A DNA stretch of 64,000 bases from positions 1,736,001 through 1,800,000 of the forward strand of contig NZ_CP029481.1 in the NCBI RefSeq assembly GCF_003151255.1. Direction: 5' to 3'. The notes under the pieces are model-generated. The model made no database searches and was not told where the DNA came from. It saw nothing but the letters and a program-made list of their open reading frames with translations. Shown here one piece after another: positions 1 through 8,088 of the stretch (the stretch's first letter is position 1; each line of letters starts with the position of its first letter). A program made the translations under genes and the position numbers. The DNA is from Microvirga sp. 17 mud 1-3. GTDB lineage: Bacteria; Pseudomonadota; Alphaproteobacteria; Rhizobiales; Beijerinckiaceae.

Positions 1-609
1 ACGGGTTTCGGCCGCATCGAGGGCCGGACGGTCGGGTTCGTGGCCAACCAGCCCATGGTGCTGGCGGGCGTGCTCGACGCCGATGCCTCACGCAAGGCGG
101 CGCGCTTCGTGCGCTTCTGCGACGCCTTCAACATCCCGATCGTCACGTTCGAGGACGTGCCCGGCTTCCTGCCCGGTACTGCACAGGAATATGGCGGGCT
201 CATCAAGCACGGCGCAAAACTGCTCTTCGCCTATTCGGAAGCGACCGTGCCACTAGTGACGGTGATCACACGCAAAGCCTTCGGCGGTGCCTATGACGTG
301 ATGGCCTCGAAGCATGTGGGCGGCGACGTGAACTATGCCTGGCCGACGGCGCAGATCGCCGTCATGGGCGCCAAGGGCGCGGTGGAGATCATCTTCCGGC
401 AGGACCTGAACGACCCCGAGAAGATCGCGGCCCGCACCAAGGAATACGAGGACCGCTTCATGTCGCCCTTCGTGGCGGCCGAGCGCGGCTATATCGACGA
501 GGTGATCATGCCGCATTCGACGAGGCGGCGCATTGCCCGGGCGCTCGCCATGCTCCGCGCCAAGGAGGTCGAGCGCCCCTGGAAGAAGCACGACAACATT
601 CCGCTATGA
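1..609 (+). CDS. pccB: Propionyl-CoA carboxylase beta subunit (carboxyltransferase), 3' part
   Basis: C-terminal 202 residues of a biotin-dependent acyl-CoA carboxyltransferase. The frame is already open at base 1, so the start lies outside the window. The translation carries the carboxyltransferase C-domain signatures of Pcc[15 protein letters not shown] (acyl-CoA pocket), [11 protein letters not shown] and [14 protein letters not shown], ending in KKHDNIPL as PccB proteins typically do. The subunit transfers CO2 from biotin to propionyl-CoA to give methylmalonyl-CoA, in the cytoplasm, in complex with PccA. PccA lies about 3.3 kb downstream on the same strand. The stop overlaps the next start as ATGA. 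PccB is favoured over MccB because a distinct MccB is encoded at 25001-26608. Confidence 0.95.
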   Translation, partial: TGFGRIEGRTVGFVANQPMVLAGVLDADASRKAARFVRFCDAFNIPIVTFEDVPGFLPGTAQEYGGLIKHGAKLLFAYSEATVPLVTVITRKAFGGAYDVMASKHVGGDVNYAWPTAQIAVMGAKGAVEIIFRQDLNDPEKIAARTKEYEDRFMSPFVAAERGYIDEVIMPHSTRRRIARALAMLRAKEVERPWKKHDNIPL

Positions 610-1343
610 CCTCTCAGCCCTCTTTGCCAAGCCAAGGTATGTCAGAAGGAGCGGCTTTCGCGCAGAAGGCGGCTACTCTGATAGTGAAGGCTGGATTATC
701 TTCGATCCCGCTGGCCGCTTTGGTTTTTGATATAGGGCAGATGGCGGTCGAGCTCGCAAACGCACGACCGCAGAACCGATTTCTCAACGACGTAGGGGAA
801 CGATTAAGCCGACTAGAAGCTGACGCTGCGGTTAAAGCGTCTAGTGATCCCCTACATGCGAATGCTGCGAATGCCGCAATGCGCGCTTTGCTAACTGAAA
901 CAAATGAAAATATTGCAGCTGCTCTAGCTAGAGCCGTCGTTGAGTTGCGCAAGCGAGATCTCTCCCATTACCAAAAATCTGAATGCGCAAGGATATTTGC
1001 GTCTCTGAATGAGCCGTTTTTGCATGGCCTGCAAACTTCTAGTCGCTACAGCCATGGGCAACTAACCGAAGCCGAATCGAGTTTAATGGATCCAAATGCT
1101 GATGAAAGAGAGCAGCTAGGTTTATTGCTTAAAGAATCCATGCAAGTAACAAGCTGGCCTTCGATTTTGGATCAATTAATGTGGCTCGGCTTACTTGAGG
1201 ATGTAATCGATGCCGGAGTTATTGGCGAGCCCGACTACGCTGTTACAGTTCGATCGCCAACTAAGTTGGGGAAGCTAATTCTAGAACTCTGTTATGAAGA
1301 CCAAAGTCGTCCGTTGCTAGGCCGTTTCAAGCAAGAGATTTAA
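606..1343 (+). CDS. Unknown protein in the pcc operon, AT-rich gene
   Basis: Unrecognised 245-residue protein. The start overlaps the pccB stop as ATGA, which suggests translational coupling; a second ATG at 639 is possible. Base composition is clearly AT-richer than every neighbour, and codon use is unlike the flanking genes. After a short Ala-rich start there is a hydrophobic stretch (about residues 27-43), then a charged helix-rich segment with the pattern [13 protein letters not shown]. The C-terminal part (about residues 180-240) reads like a small winged-helix domain ([26 protein letters not shown]). This layout resembles small stand-alone accessory proteins scattered among bacteria, some linked to phage exclusion, but no family can be named. 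Probably horizontally acquired; function unknown. Confidence 0.7.
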   Translation: MTSQPSLPSQGMSEGAAFAQKAATLIVKAGLSSIPLAALVFDIGQMAVELANARPQNRFLNDVGERLSRLEADAAVKASSDPLHANAANAAMRALLTETNENIAAALARAVVELRKRDLSHYQKSECARIFASLNEPFLHGLQTSSRYSHGQLTEAESSLMDPNADEREQLGLLLKESMQVTSWPSILDQLMWLGLLEDVIDAGVIGEPDYAVTVRSPTKLGKLILELCYEDQSRPLLGRFKQEI

Positions 1344-1513
1344 GCTTGAAAGTTAGATCATCGCGGCGGGTTTCAATTACTCGTCGGATATTCACTGCTG
1401 TGCAGTGTGCTGCCAGCGGTGCCAAGCCAAATCGGGGGCGAATGCTGGGACTGGCAGAATTTGTGGGGGCTCGCTGCCACACATGCTGTCGCCATTCTGA
1501 GAACTTGCGAGAT

Positions 1514-1539
1514 CCGCAAGGGCACATGGGCCCTTGCGG
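1514..1539. terminator. Perfect 10-bp hairpin between convergent genes
   Basis: CCGCAAGGGC and GCCCTTGCGG flank a 6-base loop. It lies between the end of the AT-rich gene (1343) and the end of the reverse-strand hydrolase (1569). There is no T-tract, so it may be a bidirectional stem or a processed structure rather than a classical terminator. Confidence 0.45.
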
Positions 1540-1568
1540 AGTCAGACTGCCAAAATGGCTTCCGCCCC

Positions 1569-2180
1569 TCACAGGGTCGTCAGCCAGTTCTTCGTCAAGT
1601 TGAGATCCGCCTGGGACAGGCCGTGTCCGACGGGGAGCATCTCGTGCTTCACGAGGGCGCCGGCGGCCGTGAACTGGTCGGCGAGGCGCGTGGCCTCCTC
1701 GATGGGCACGATGGGGTCGAGCTGGCCCGAGACCATGAGGATCGGCATGCCCGTCAGGTCGGGCTGCGGGGGCTCCTTGAGGGGAGCCATGGGCCGCAAC
1801 AGGGCCGCGCCCGCCAAAATCTCCGGCCGGAGCAGAAGGAGGGCGGCCGCGATGTTGGCGCCGTTCGAGAAGCCGACCGCCACCGGAGCCGCGAGACCAT
1901 AATCGTCTCTCGCCTCGGCGATGAAATCCGCAAGCTCACGGGCGCGGGTTTTCACATCCTCCTCGTCGAAGACGCCCTCTGCCAGCCGGCGGAAGAAGCG
2001 TGGCATCCCGTTTTCCAGAATCTTCCCGCGCGGGGATAGGAGGGCTGCCCCAGGAGACAGAATCTGGCCCAGGGGCAGGAGATCGTCCTCGTTGCCGCCG
2101 GTGCCGTGGAGGAGCAGCAGGGGCGGGCGGCCGGAGGCCGTCGCGGGCACATAGCGGTGGATGAAGGACAGGTCGGTCAT
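1569..2180 (-). CDS. Alpha/beta hydrolase (MhqD/YpfH-type carboxylesterase)
   Basis: 203-residue serine hydrolase of the phospholipase/carboxylesterase family. The oxyanion region LLLLHGTGGNEDDL is near residue 22. The nucleophile elbow GFSNGAN is near residue 103, the acid Asp sits in SGQLDPIVP, and the catalytic His in PVGHGLS. It lies 48 bp downstream of a ring-cleaving dioxygenase on the same strand. Bacillus MhqD and MhqO, which detoxify hydroquinones and quinones, belong to the same two families, so a joint role in quinone or aromatic electrophile detoxification is inferred. The substrate cannot be read from sequence. Length is normal and no signal peptide is seen, so it is cytoplasmic. 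Confidence 0.85.
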   Translation of the reverse strand: MTDLSFIHRYVPATASGRPPLLLLHGTGGNEDDLLPLGQILSPGAALLSPRGKILENGMPRFFRRLAEGVFDEEDVKTRARELADFIAEARDDYGLAAPVAVGFSNGANIAAALLLLRPEILAGAALLRPMAPLKEPPQPDLTGMPILMVSGQLDPIVPIEEATRLADQFTAAGALVKHEMLPVGHGLSQADLNLTKNWLTTL

Positions 2181-2228
2181 GGTCTCGTCTTTCTCCCGGC
2201 CTGTGGCCGGGACAGGTCTTAAAGGTCG

Positions 2229-3158
2229 TTATGACAGGGCCGGCAGTGCGCCCTCGATTTCGGTGCGGTGCCCCTCCAGAAAGGGCGGCAGTTTCAGCTC
2301 CCGGCCGAGCCTTTCGCGGGACTCGTCCGCCGTGAAGCCGGGCTGGTCGGTGGCGATCTCGAAGAGAACGCCCCCCGGCTCGCGGAAATAGACGGACCGG
2401 AAGTAGTTGCGATCCTTCTGCTCCGTGGTCCGGATACCGTGGTGCTCGGCCAGGCGCTTCACCATGGCTTCCTGTGCGGCATCATCGGCCGCGCGGAAGG
2501 CCACGTGATGGACCGAGCCCGCCCCGAGGCGCCCCGGCAGGAAACCCTTCGCGTCGCGGACATCGACGGTGCTGCCTAGGCCGGCGTCGCCCCTGTAGCG
2601 AACGAGGGAGCCGTCCCGGACAGTCTCGTGGAAGCCGAACACGTCCGTCAGGATAGCGCCCGTCCGTGCTCCGTCCTCGACGAGGAGCGTCACGCCCTCG
2701 AGCCCCGCGATGGCGGCATCCTGCGGGATCTCGCCTTCCGGGTCGGCTGTCTCGGCGCCCGTTCCAGGCACGCCGACGAGCGCAAGACCGGTGCCGTCAG
2801 GGTCCTTGAAGGGCAGGACGCTGCGGCCGAAGCGCTTCTCGGGGGTGCCATGCTCCACGCCCTTCTCCAGGAAGCGGTGGGTCCAGAACCCGATGGCCGA
2901 TTCCGGCACGCGGAAGCTCGTTTCCTGGGCAGATCCCACGCCGGAGCGCCCTGGTGCCGCATGCTCCCAGGGGAAGAACGTCAGGATCGAGCCGGGATCG
3001 CCCGAGGAATTGCCGTAGTAGAAGTGGTAGGTGCTGGGATCGTCGAAGTTGACGGTTTTCTTCACGAGCCGGAGACCCAGGACGCGCGTGTAGAAATCCA
3101 GGTTCTTCTGGGCGGGTCCGGCGATAGCCGTGACGTGATGGATGCCGTGATCTGCCAT
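2229..3158 (-). CDS. Ring-cleaving dioxygenase, MhqO-like (two VOC domains)
   Basis: 309-residue protein with two vicinal-oxygen-chelate (glyoxalase/extradiol dioxygenase) domains. The first starts at GIHHVTAIAG (residue 5), the second at about residue 150 (LEGVTLLVED), with further metal-site histidine and glutamate segments SVHHVAFRA and LFEIATD. It matches the MhqO family of putative hydroquinone-specific dioxygenases, and the adjacent MhqD-like hydrolase strengthens this. It probably binds Fe2+ or Mn2+ and acts on hydroquinones or catechols, although the biochemistry of MhqO-like enzymes is thin. First gene of a two-gene reverse-strand operon. No MarR-type regulator (MhqR in Bacillus) lies beside it. 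Confidence 0.88.
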   Translation of the reverse strand: MADHGIHHVTAIAGPAQKNLDFYTRVLGLRLVKKTVNFDDPSTYHFYYGNSSGDPGSILTFFPWEHAAPGRSGVGSAQETSFRVPESAIGFWTHRFLEKGVEHGTPEKRFGRSVLPFKDPDGTGLALVGVPGTGAETADPEGEIPQDAAIAGLEGVTLLVEDGARTGAILTDVFGFHETVRDGSLVRYRGDAGLGSTVDVRDAKGFLPGRLGAGSVHHVAFRAADDAAQEAMVKRLAEHHGIRTTEQKDRNYFRSVYFREPGGVLFEIATDQPGFTADESRERLGRELKLPPFLEGHRTEIEGALPALS

Positions 3159-3420
3159 GATGTTCTCCGCGCAACGAGGGGCCGGCGGCCCGCCTTAGCG
3201 ATCACATAAGACGGGGCCACGTTCATCCCCATGGCGGAAAGGCTAACCTTGCGGGAATGCAAGCCAAGCAAGATTCCAGCAACCAAAAAGCCTCAACATC
3301 GCTTAACCTCAACGGAAGGTCGGAAGATCCCGTTAACGTTTTACGCTCTCCCGCCGTGGGAATGTCTATGCATGACAGGAAAGCGGCCGACGCATGAAGC
3401 AGTCGGAAGGAGTAGAACGG

Positions 3421-3834
3421 ATGATCGGTGCAGATCTTCGGGCCTTCATCGAGAGCGCCCTCGACAGGCAGTTTATTTCTGCCGAGGATGTGCGCCTTCT
3501 GCAAACGGACATTCTGAGCACGGGGCTCTCGTGCAAGGCGCAAGCCGAGGCGCTCCTCGCCCTTGATCGTGCGGTGCCTTCCGATGCGAGCTGGGAACCG
3601 GTGCTCACGTCCCTGGTGGTGGATTTCGTGGTCCAGAGCCGAGGCGCAGCCGGAATGGTCGAGCATGACGATGCTCTCTGGCTCGCCACCGTGCTCGATG
3701 TGGGCGGCCCCACCCGGACCGCGATGGGCATCGCCTATGCGGTTCTCGACCGGTCCCTCCATGTGGGCGCGGCGCTGCTCGATTTCATCATGCGCGGGCG
3801 CCATCTGGAACGGCAGCAGGGAATCGCTGCCTGA
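3421..3834 (+). CDS. Conserved hypothetical protein upstream of pccA
   Basis: 137-residue protein that I do not recognise. The start at 3421 is chosen because GGAAGGAG ends 8-9 bases before it; an upstream ATG at 3394 lacks a ribosome-binding site and would add nine residues. The protein is acidic and mostly helical (ADLRAFIESALDRQFISAEDVRLLQ) with no signal peptide or membrane segment. It precedes pccA by 102 bp on the same strand. The codon pattern is like the host genome, so it is likely a real host gene. A role linked to the carboxylase is possible from position only. Confidence 0.7.
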   Translation: MIGADLRAFIESALDRQFISAEDVRLLQTDILSTGLSCKAQAEALLALDRAVPSDASWEPVLTSLVVDFVVQSRGAAGMVEHDDALWLATVLDVGGPTRTAMGIAYAVLDRSLHVGAALLDFIMRGRHLERQQGIAA

Positions 3835-3936
3835 AGCCCCGGCAGACGAAATGCTGACCCGGCCCTGCTTCCCGAACGCCCCGATGTGCAGTAACGGGAA
3901 TGGGGCAGGAATTTGGGTGGAAGCGTTCGAGGGCTC

Positions 3937-5937
3937 ATGTTCGACAAGATCCTGATTGCCAATCGCGGCGAGATCGCCTGTCGGGTCATCAAGACCGCCA
4001 GGCGCATGGGCATCAAGACGGTGGCCGTCTATTCCGATGCGGACCGGGACGCCCTCCATGTGGAGATGGCGGACGAGGCGGTCCATATCGGACCGGCTGC
4101 GGCTGCCCAGTCCTATCTGGTGATCGAGAAGATCGTCGAGGCCTGCCGGCAGACCGGCGCCCAGGCGGTCCATCCGGGTTACGGCTTCCTGTCCGAGCGC
4201 GAGGCCTTCCCGAAGGCGTTGGCCGAGGCCGGGATCGTCTTCATCGGGCCGAATCCCGGTGCCATCGCGGCCATGGGCGACAAGATCGAGTCCAAGAAGG
4301 CAGCGGCCGCCGCCAAGGTTTCCACCGTCCCGGGGTTCCTCGGCGTCATCGAGAGCCCCGAGCAGGCGGTCGGGATCGCCGACGAGATCGGCTATCCGGT
4401 CATGATCAAGGCCTCGGCGGGCGGCGGCGGCAAGGGCATGCGCATTGCCTATTCGTCCGACGAGGTGGCCGAGGGCTTCGCCCGAGCCAAGTCGGAGGCG
4501 GCTTCCTCCTTCGGCGACGACCGGGTCTTCATCGAGAAATTCATCACCGACCCGCGCCACATCGAGATCCAGGTGCTCGGCGACAAGCACGGCAACGTGA
4601 TCTATCTGGGCGAGCGCGAATGCTCGATCCAGCGCCGCAACCAGAAGGTCATCGAAGAGGCGCCGAGCCCGCTGCTGGACGAGGCGACCCGCCGGCTCAT
4701 GGGCGAGCAGGCCGTGGCCCTCGCCAAGGCGGTCGGCTACGATTCCGCCGGCACGGTGGAGTTCGTGGCCGGGCAGGACAAATCCTTTTACTTCCTCGAG
4801 ATGAATACCCGCCTGCAGGTGGAGCACCCGGTCACGGAGATGATCACCGGCATCGACCTCGTGGAGGAGATGATCCGGGTCGCGGCCGGCGAGAAGCTGC
4901 GTCTTTCGCAGGCCGACGTGAAACTCAAGGGCTGGTCGGTCGAAAGCCGCATCTATGCGGAGGATCCGGTCCGCAACTTCCTGCCCTCCACGGGCCGCCT
5001 CGTCACCTACCGCCCGCCGCAGGAGGGCGAGCACGGCGGCGTGAGCGTACGCAACGACACCGGCGTCTACGAGGGCGGCGAGATCTCGATCTACTACGAT
5101 CCGATGATCGCCAAGCTCGTCACCCATGCGCCGACCCGCGAGCAGGCCATCGCGGCGCAGGCGGAGGCCCTCGACGCCTTCGCGATCGATGGGATCCGTC
5201 ACAACATCCCGTTCCTGTCCGCGCTCATGCAGCATCCGCGCTGGCAGGAAGGGCGGCTGTCGACCGGCTTCATCGCCGAGGAATTCCCGCAAGGGTTCAA
5301 GGTGCCGGCGCCACAGGGCGAGGTCGCCCGGCGCATCGTCGCCGTGGGCGCGGCCATCGACCACCTGCTGAACGAGCGCAAGCGGCAGATCTCGGGCCAG
5401 ATGCGCCCAGCTTCCGCCGTGACGTTCGAGCGCGAGCGCGTGGTCATGCTCGGATCCGAGCGTCATGCGGTCACGGTCGAGGACATCGAGGGCGGCATAG
5501 CGGTCGTCCTGGAAGGTCAGGCCTTGCCGGTCGTCTCGTCCTGGGTGCCGGGCGAGCCGGTCTGGACCGGCAGCGTCGGTGGCGAATGGATCGCCGTGCA
5601 GGTGCGGCCGATCCTCAACGGCGCGGTCCTGACCCATGCGGGCGCTGCCGCGGAGGTGCGCGTCTATACGGGTCGCGAGGCGGAGCTGGCGGCCCTGATG
5701 CCCGAGAAGGCCGAGGCCGATACGGGCAAGAAGCTGCTGTGCCCGATGCCGGGCCTCGTCAAGGCGATCTCCGTGCAGGTCGGCCAGGACGTGAAGGCGG
5801 GCGAGCCGCTGTGCATCGTCGAGGCGATGAAGATGGAGAACGTGCTGCGCGCCGAGCGCGATGCCACCGTATCCAAGATCCACGCCAAGGAAGGCGACAG
5901 CCTCTCGGTCGACGCCGTCATCATGGAATTCGCCTGA
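3937..5937 (+). CDS. pccA: Propionyl-CoA carboxylase alpha subunit (biotin carboxylase + BCCP)
   Basis: 666-residue biotin-containing subunit. The order is the biotin carboxylase N domain (MFDKILIANRGEIACRV), ATP-grasp with the glycine loop KASAGGGGKGM (about residue 160), the catalytic segment EMNTRLQVEHPVTE (about residue 290), a PCC linker (BT) region, and a C-terminal biotinyl domain with EAMKMEN whose Lys is about residue 632. It carboxylates biotin with ATP and bicarbonate for transfer by PccB to propionyl-CoA, feeding methylmalonyl-CoA into central metabolism. Start 3937 matches the family's MFDKILIANRG N-terminus; a longer start at 3913 adds eight unlikely residues. A gamma-glutamylcyclotransferase-like gene follows after 23 bp. 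Confidence 0.97.
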   Translation: MFDKILIANRGEIACRVIKTARRMGIKTVAVYSDADRDALHVEMADEAVHIGPAAAAQSYLVIEKIVEACRQTGAQAVHPGYGFLSEREAFPKALAEAGIVFIGPNPGAIAAMGDKIESKKAAAAAKVSTVPGFLGVIESPEQAVGIADEIGYPVMIKASAGGGGKGMRIAYSSDEVAEGFARAKSEAASSFGDDRVFIEKFITDPRHIEIQVLGDKHGNVIYLGERECSIQRRNQKVIEEAPSPLLDEATRRLMGEQAVALAKAVGYDSAGTVEFVAGQDKSFYFLEMNTRLQVEHPVTEMITGIDLVEEMIRVAAGEKLRLSQADVKLKGWSVESRIYAEDPVRNFLPSTGRLVTYRPPQEGEHGGVSVRNDTGVYEGGEISIYYDPMIAKLVTHAPTREQAIAAQAEALDAFAIDGIRHNIPFLSALMQHPRWQEGRLSTGFIAEEFPQGFKVPAPQGEVARRIVAVGAAIDHLLNERKRQISGQMRPASAVTFERERVVMLGSERHAVTVEDIEGGIAVVLEGQALPVVSSWVPGEPVWTGSVGGEWIAVQVRPILNGAVLTHAGAAAEVRVYTGREAELAALMPEKAEADTGKKLLCPMPGLVKAISVQVGQDVKAGEPLCIVEAMKMENVLRAERDATVSKIHAKEGDSLSVDAVIMEFA

Positions 5938-5960
5938 GGCGATCCTTCGGGCAGGAGACT

Positions 5961-6479
5961 ATGCCGCTTTACTTCGCCTATGGGTCCAACATGGACCTCG
6001 ACGCCATGGCCCAGCGCTGCCCGGCCTCGAAGCCGGTCGGCATCGGGCGGCTGATGCGCCATCGGTTCTTCATCTCCGATGACGGCTATGCGTCCGTCGT
6101 GCGTGATCCGCGCGGCGCCGTGTGGGGCCTCCTGTGGGATCTCGCCCTTGCGGACGTGCCGGCTCTCGACCGCTACGAGAGCCTCGCCACGGGTCTTTAC
6201 TCCAAGGTCATCCAGCCGGTCCTGACCGGGCAGGGGCCGCGGCGAGCGCTCGTCTATGTGGGGCGCAGCCACCGCCCCGGCCTGCCGAAGCCCGGCTATA
6301 TGGAAGGCGTCGTGAAGGCCGCCGAGGCGGCCGGGCTCGACCGGGACTATGTGCGGGCCCTCCGTGCCTGGCTCCCCGGGGAGCCGCGAGGAGCGCCGGA
6401 GACGCCTGTCATCCCCAAGGTCCGGCCGCGCTGGGAGGCGCCCTCGGGCCTTCCGGGACGGATCCGCGAGACGCGCTAG
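5961..6479 (+). CDS. Gamma-glutamylcyclotransferase-like protein
   Basis: 172-residue protein of the GGCT/AIG2 fold. The N-terminal substrate loop YFAYGSNMD is characteristic. The segment ALDRYESLATGLY carries the Asp/Glu pair that supplies the acid/base Glu in this family. The family cyclises gamma-glutamyl amino acids or gamma-glutamylamines to 5-oxoproline; the exact substrate here is unknown. The start at 5961 has GCAGGAG just upstream and follows pccA by 23 bp, so it is likely co-transcribed with pccA. Cytoplasmic. Confidence 0.88.
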   Translation: MPLYFAYGSNMDLDAMAQRCPASKPVGIGRLMRHRFFISDDGYASVVRDPRGAVWGLLWDLALADVPALDRYESLATGLYSKVIQPVLTGQGPRRALVYVGRSHRPGLPKPGYMEGVVKAAEAAGLDRDYVRALRAWLPGEPRGAPETPVIPKVRPRWEAPSGLPGRIRETR

Positions 6480-6561
6480 CCTCGCATCCAAACCCTTCGG
6501 AAGCATCAGAACCTTTGCCATACGCGCGCGTTGAGTCCGCAATGTGCGTACGAGGTTCTCT

Positions 6562-6987
6562 ATGAAGACGAAACATGCCTCCATCTGGAAGCAATATGGC
6601 TATGCGTGGGTCACGCTGGGCTTCTTCCTGATCTCGCTCGTCGGGCACTGGCTCTTCGGATGGTTCGCCTACGTCAACGAACAGCAGGCCCATGCGCAGC
6701 CGATCCAGGTCTCGGAATACACGGTCGAAATGATGCGGGACACGCTGGAGAACTGGCAGTCCGAGTTCCTCCAGCTTCTCTGGCAGGTCGGCGGCCTTGC
6801 TGTCCTGCTTTATGTGGGGTCCCCGGCCTCGAAGGAGGGCGACGACCGCGTGGAGGCGAAGATCGACGAGATCCTGCGGCGGGTCGATCCGCAAAACGGC
6901 GAAAAGATCATCCGGAGCTTTGACGAGGAATATGCGGGCCGCCACACGGATTCGCGCCTCGCCTACACCAAAGAAATGTCCCGCTGA
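6562..6987 (+). CDS. DUF6766 family membrane protein
   Basis: 141-residue protein. The first membrane helix is about residues 12-34 (WVTLGFFLISLVGHWLFGW), followed by a periplasmic-looking stretch with ENWQSEFLQLLWQ. A second helix lies at about 83-96 (GGLAVLLYVGSPAS), then a charged cytoplasmic tail. The pattern of a short helix, an ENWxSEFLQ motif and a second helix matches the DUF6766 family; function unknown. The start at 6562 is preferred because GAGG sits 6-7 bases before it; a GTG at 6544 would add six residues. Acylphosphatase follows 21 bp downstream. Confidence 0.78.
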   Translation: MKTKHASIWKQYGYAWVTLGFFLISLVGHWLFGWFAYVNEQQAHAQPIQVSEYTVEMMRDTLENWQSEFLQLLWQVGGLAVLLYVGSPASKEGDDRVEAKIDEILRRVDPQNGEKIIRSFDEEYAGRHTDSRLAYTKEMSR

Positions 6988-7008
6988 GGGGCATGTCCAC
7001 GAGGGGTC

Positions 7009-7299
7009 ATGACGTCAAAACGTATCCTTCATGTGATCATTCACGGCCGGGTCCAGGGCGTGGGCTTCCGCGCCTGGACCCATCATCAGGCCGAGCTCCA
7101 CGGCCTCGGCGGATGGGTTCGCAACCGGCGGGACGGAACGGTCGAGGCCGTCTTCTCAGGGTCGGACGAAAGCATCGAGGCTATCCTGAAGGCCTGCCGG
7201 CAGGGGCCGCGCGGCGCCGTGGTGGAGCGAATTGAGCCCGTGGAGGATGCGGAGGGCGCCGATCCCGGCTCACCCTTCGAGGTCCGGGCGACCCGGTAG
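7009..7299 (+). CDS. acyP: Acylphosphatase
   Basis: 96-residue acylphosphatase. The active-site signature GRVQGVGFRAW holds the phosphate-binding Arg near residue 22, and GWVRNRRDGTVEAVFSG holds the catalytic Asn. It hydrolyses carboxyl-phosphate bonds such as those of acetyl phosphate, carbamoyl phosphate and 1,3-bisphosphoglycerate, in the cytoplasm. GAGGGG lies shortly upstream of the ATG. It follows the DUF6766 gene by 21 bp. Length is typical (90-100 residues). Confidence 0.93.
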   Translation: MTSKRILHVIIHGRVQGVGFRAWTHHQAELHGLGGWVRNRRDGTVEAVFSGSDESIEAILKACRQGPRGAVVERIEPVEDAEGADPGSPFEVRATR

Positions 7300-7359
7300 C
7301 CGGCGCGTAGCCGTCATGCTGGGCACCTTCCGTTACGCAATCCTGATCCGCGAGCCACC

Positions 7360-7986
7360 ATGCTGAAGCTCTTCTATTCTCCCGGGGCCATCTCGCTGGC
7401 GGCGCATATCGCCCTTGAGGAGGCTGGCGCTCCTTACGAATTGGTCCGCGTCGATTTCAAGGCACGGCAGCAGCGCAGCGCCGATTATCTCGCGATCAAT
7501 CCCCAGGGTCGCGTTCCGGCGCTTGCGACCGGGGAGGGGGTTCTCACGGAGACCCCCGCGATCCTGGTCTATGTGGCGGAGGCCTTCCGTCAGGCCGGTC
7601 TCGCTCCGGACGATCCCTGGTGCTTCGCCCGGATGCTGTCCGTCATCAGCTACGTGGCATCGACCGTTCACGTGGACAACGCGCATATCAACCGGGGCTA
7701 CCGCTGGGCGGATGATCCCGATGCCATTGCGGACATGCGCCGCAAGGCTCCCGCCGTCATGGCCGCCGACCTGCGCCTGCTGGAGGACCGGATCGGTCGT
7801 GGGCCATGGGTTCTCGGCGAGCAGTACAGCGTCGCCGACGCTCACCTCTTCGTCATGACCTGGTGGGCGGAGCCCGACGGCGTTCCGTTGAAGGACTTTC
7901 CAAACCTGCGGGCCCACCTCGACCGCATGCAGGCCCGGCCGGCCGTCCTTCGAGCCCTTGCCCAGGAGGGCCTTTCGGCCCGGTAG
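7360..7986 (+). CDS. Glutathione S-transferase family protein
   Basis: 208-residue GST. The N-terminal thioredoxin-like domain starts LKLFYSPGAISLAAHIALEE; the Ser/Ala region after YSPG is where the beta/theta/nu-type catalytic residue lies. It contains the cis-Pro segment NPQGRVPAL and the TETPAILVYVAE glutathione-binding turn. The C-terminal helical domain includes VLGEQYSVADAHLFVMTWW, the conserved N-capping box. It conjugates glutathione to electrophiles or acts as a thiol reductase; the substrate is unknown. A second, different GST lies at 57434-58075. Confidence 0.9.
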   Translation: MLKLFYSPGAISLAAHIALEEAGAPYELVRVDFKARQQRSADYLAINPQGRVPALATGEGVLTETPAILVYVAEAFRQAGLAPDDPWCFARMLSVISYVASTVHVDNAHINRGYRWADDPDAIADMRRKAPAVMAADLRLLEDRIGRGPWVLGEQYSVADAHLFVMTWWAEPDGVPLKDFPNLRAHLDRMQARPAVLRALAQEGLSAR

Positions 7987-8088
7987 GTGCGATCAAGCCC
8001 ATGAACGCACGTGATGCGGACATGGTCGCCGAGGGCCGGCGCCATGCCGAATAGCTGGGCGTGTCGGTACCGCGTTCCACCAGCGAAA

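Noticed and set aside
3223..5883. Very long reverse-strand open frame opposite pccA (886 codons)
   Set aside because: It is antisense to the well-supported pccA and is rich in His, Arg, Asp and Gly as expected of a GC-rich shadow frame; it matches no protein family.
3900..6479. Forward frame through pccA into the cyclotransferase-like gene, suggesting a fusion
   Set aside because: The upstream part is out of frame with pccA and is Arg/Gly-rich shadow sequence; only the part from 5961 is real.
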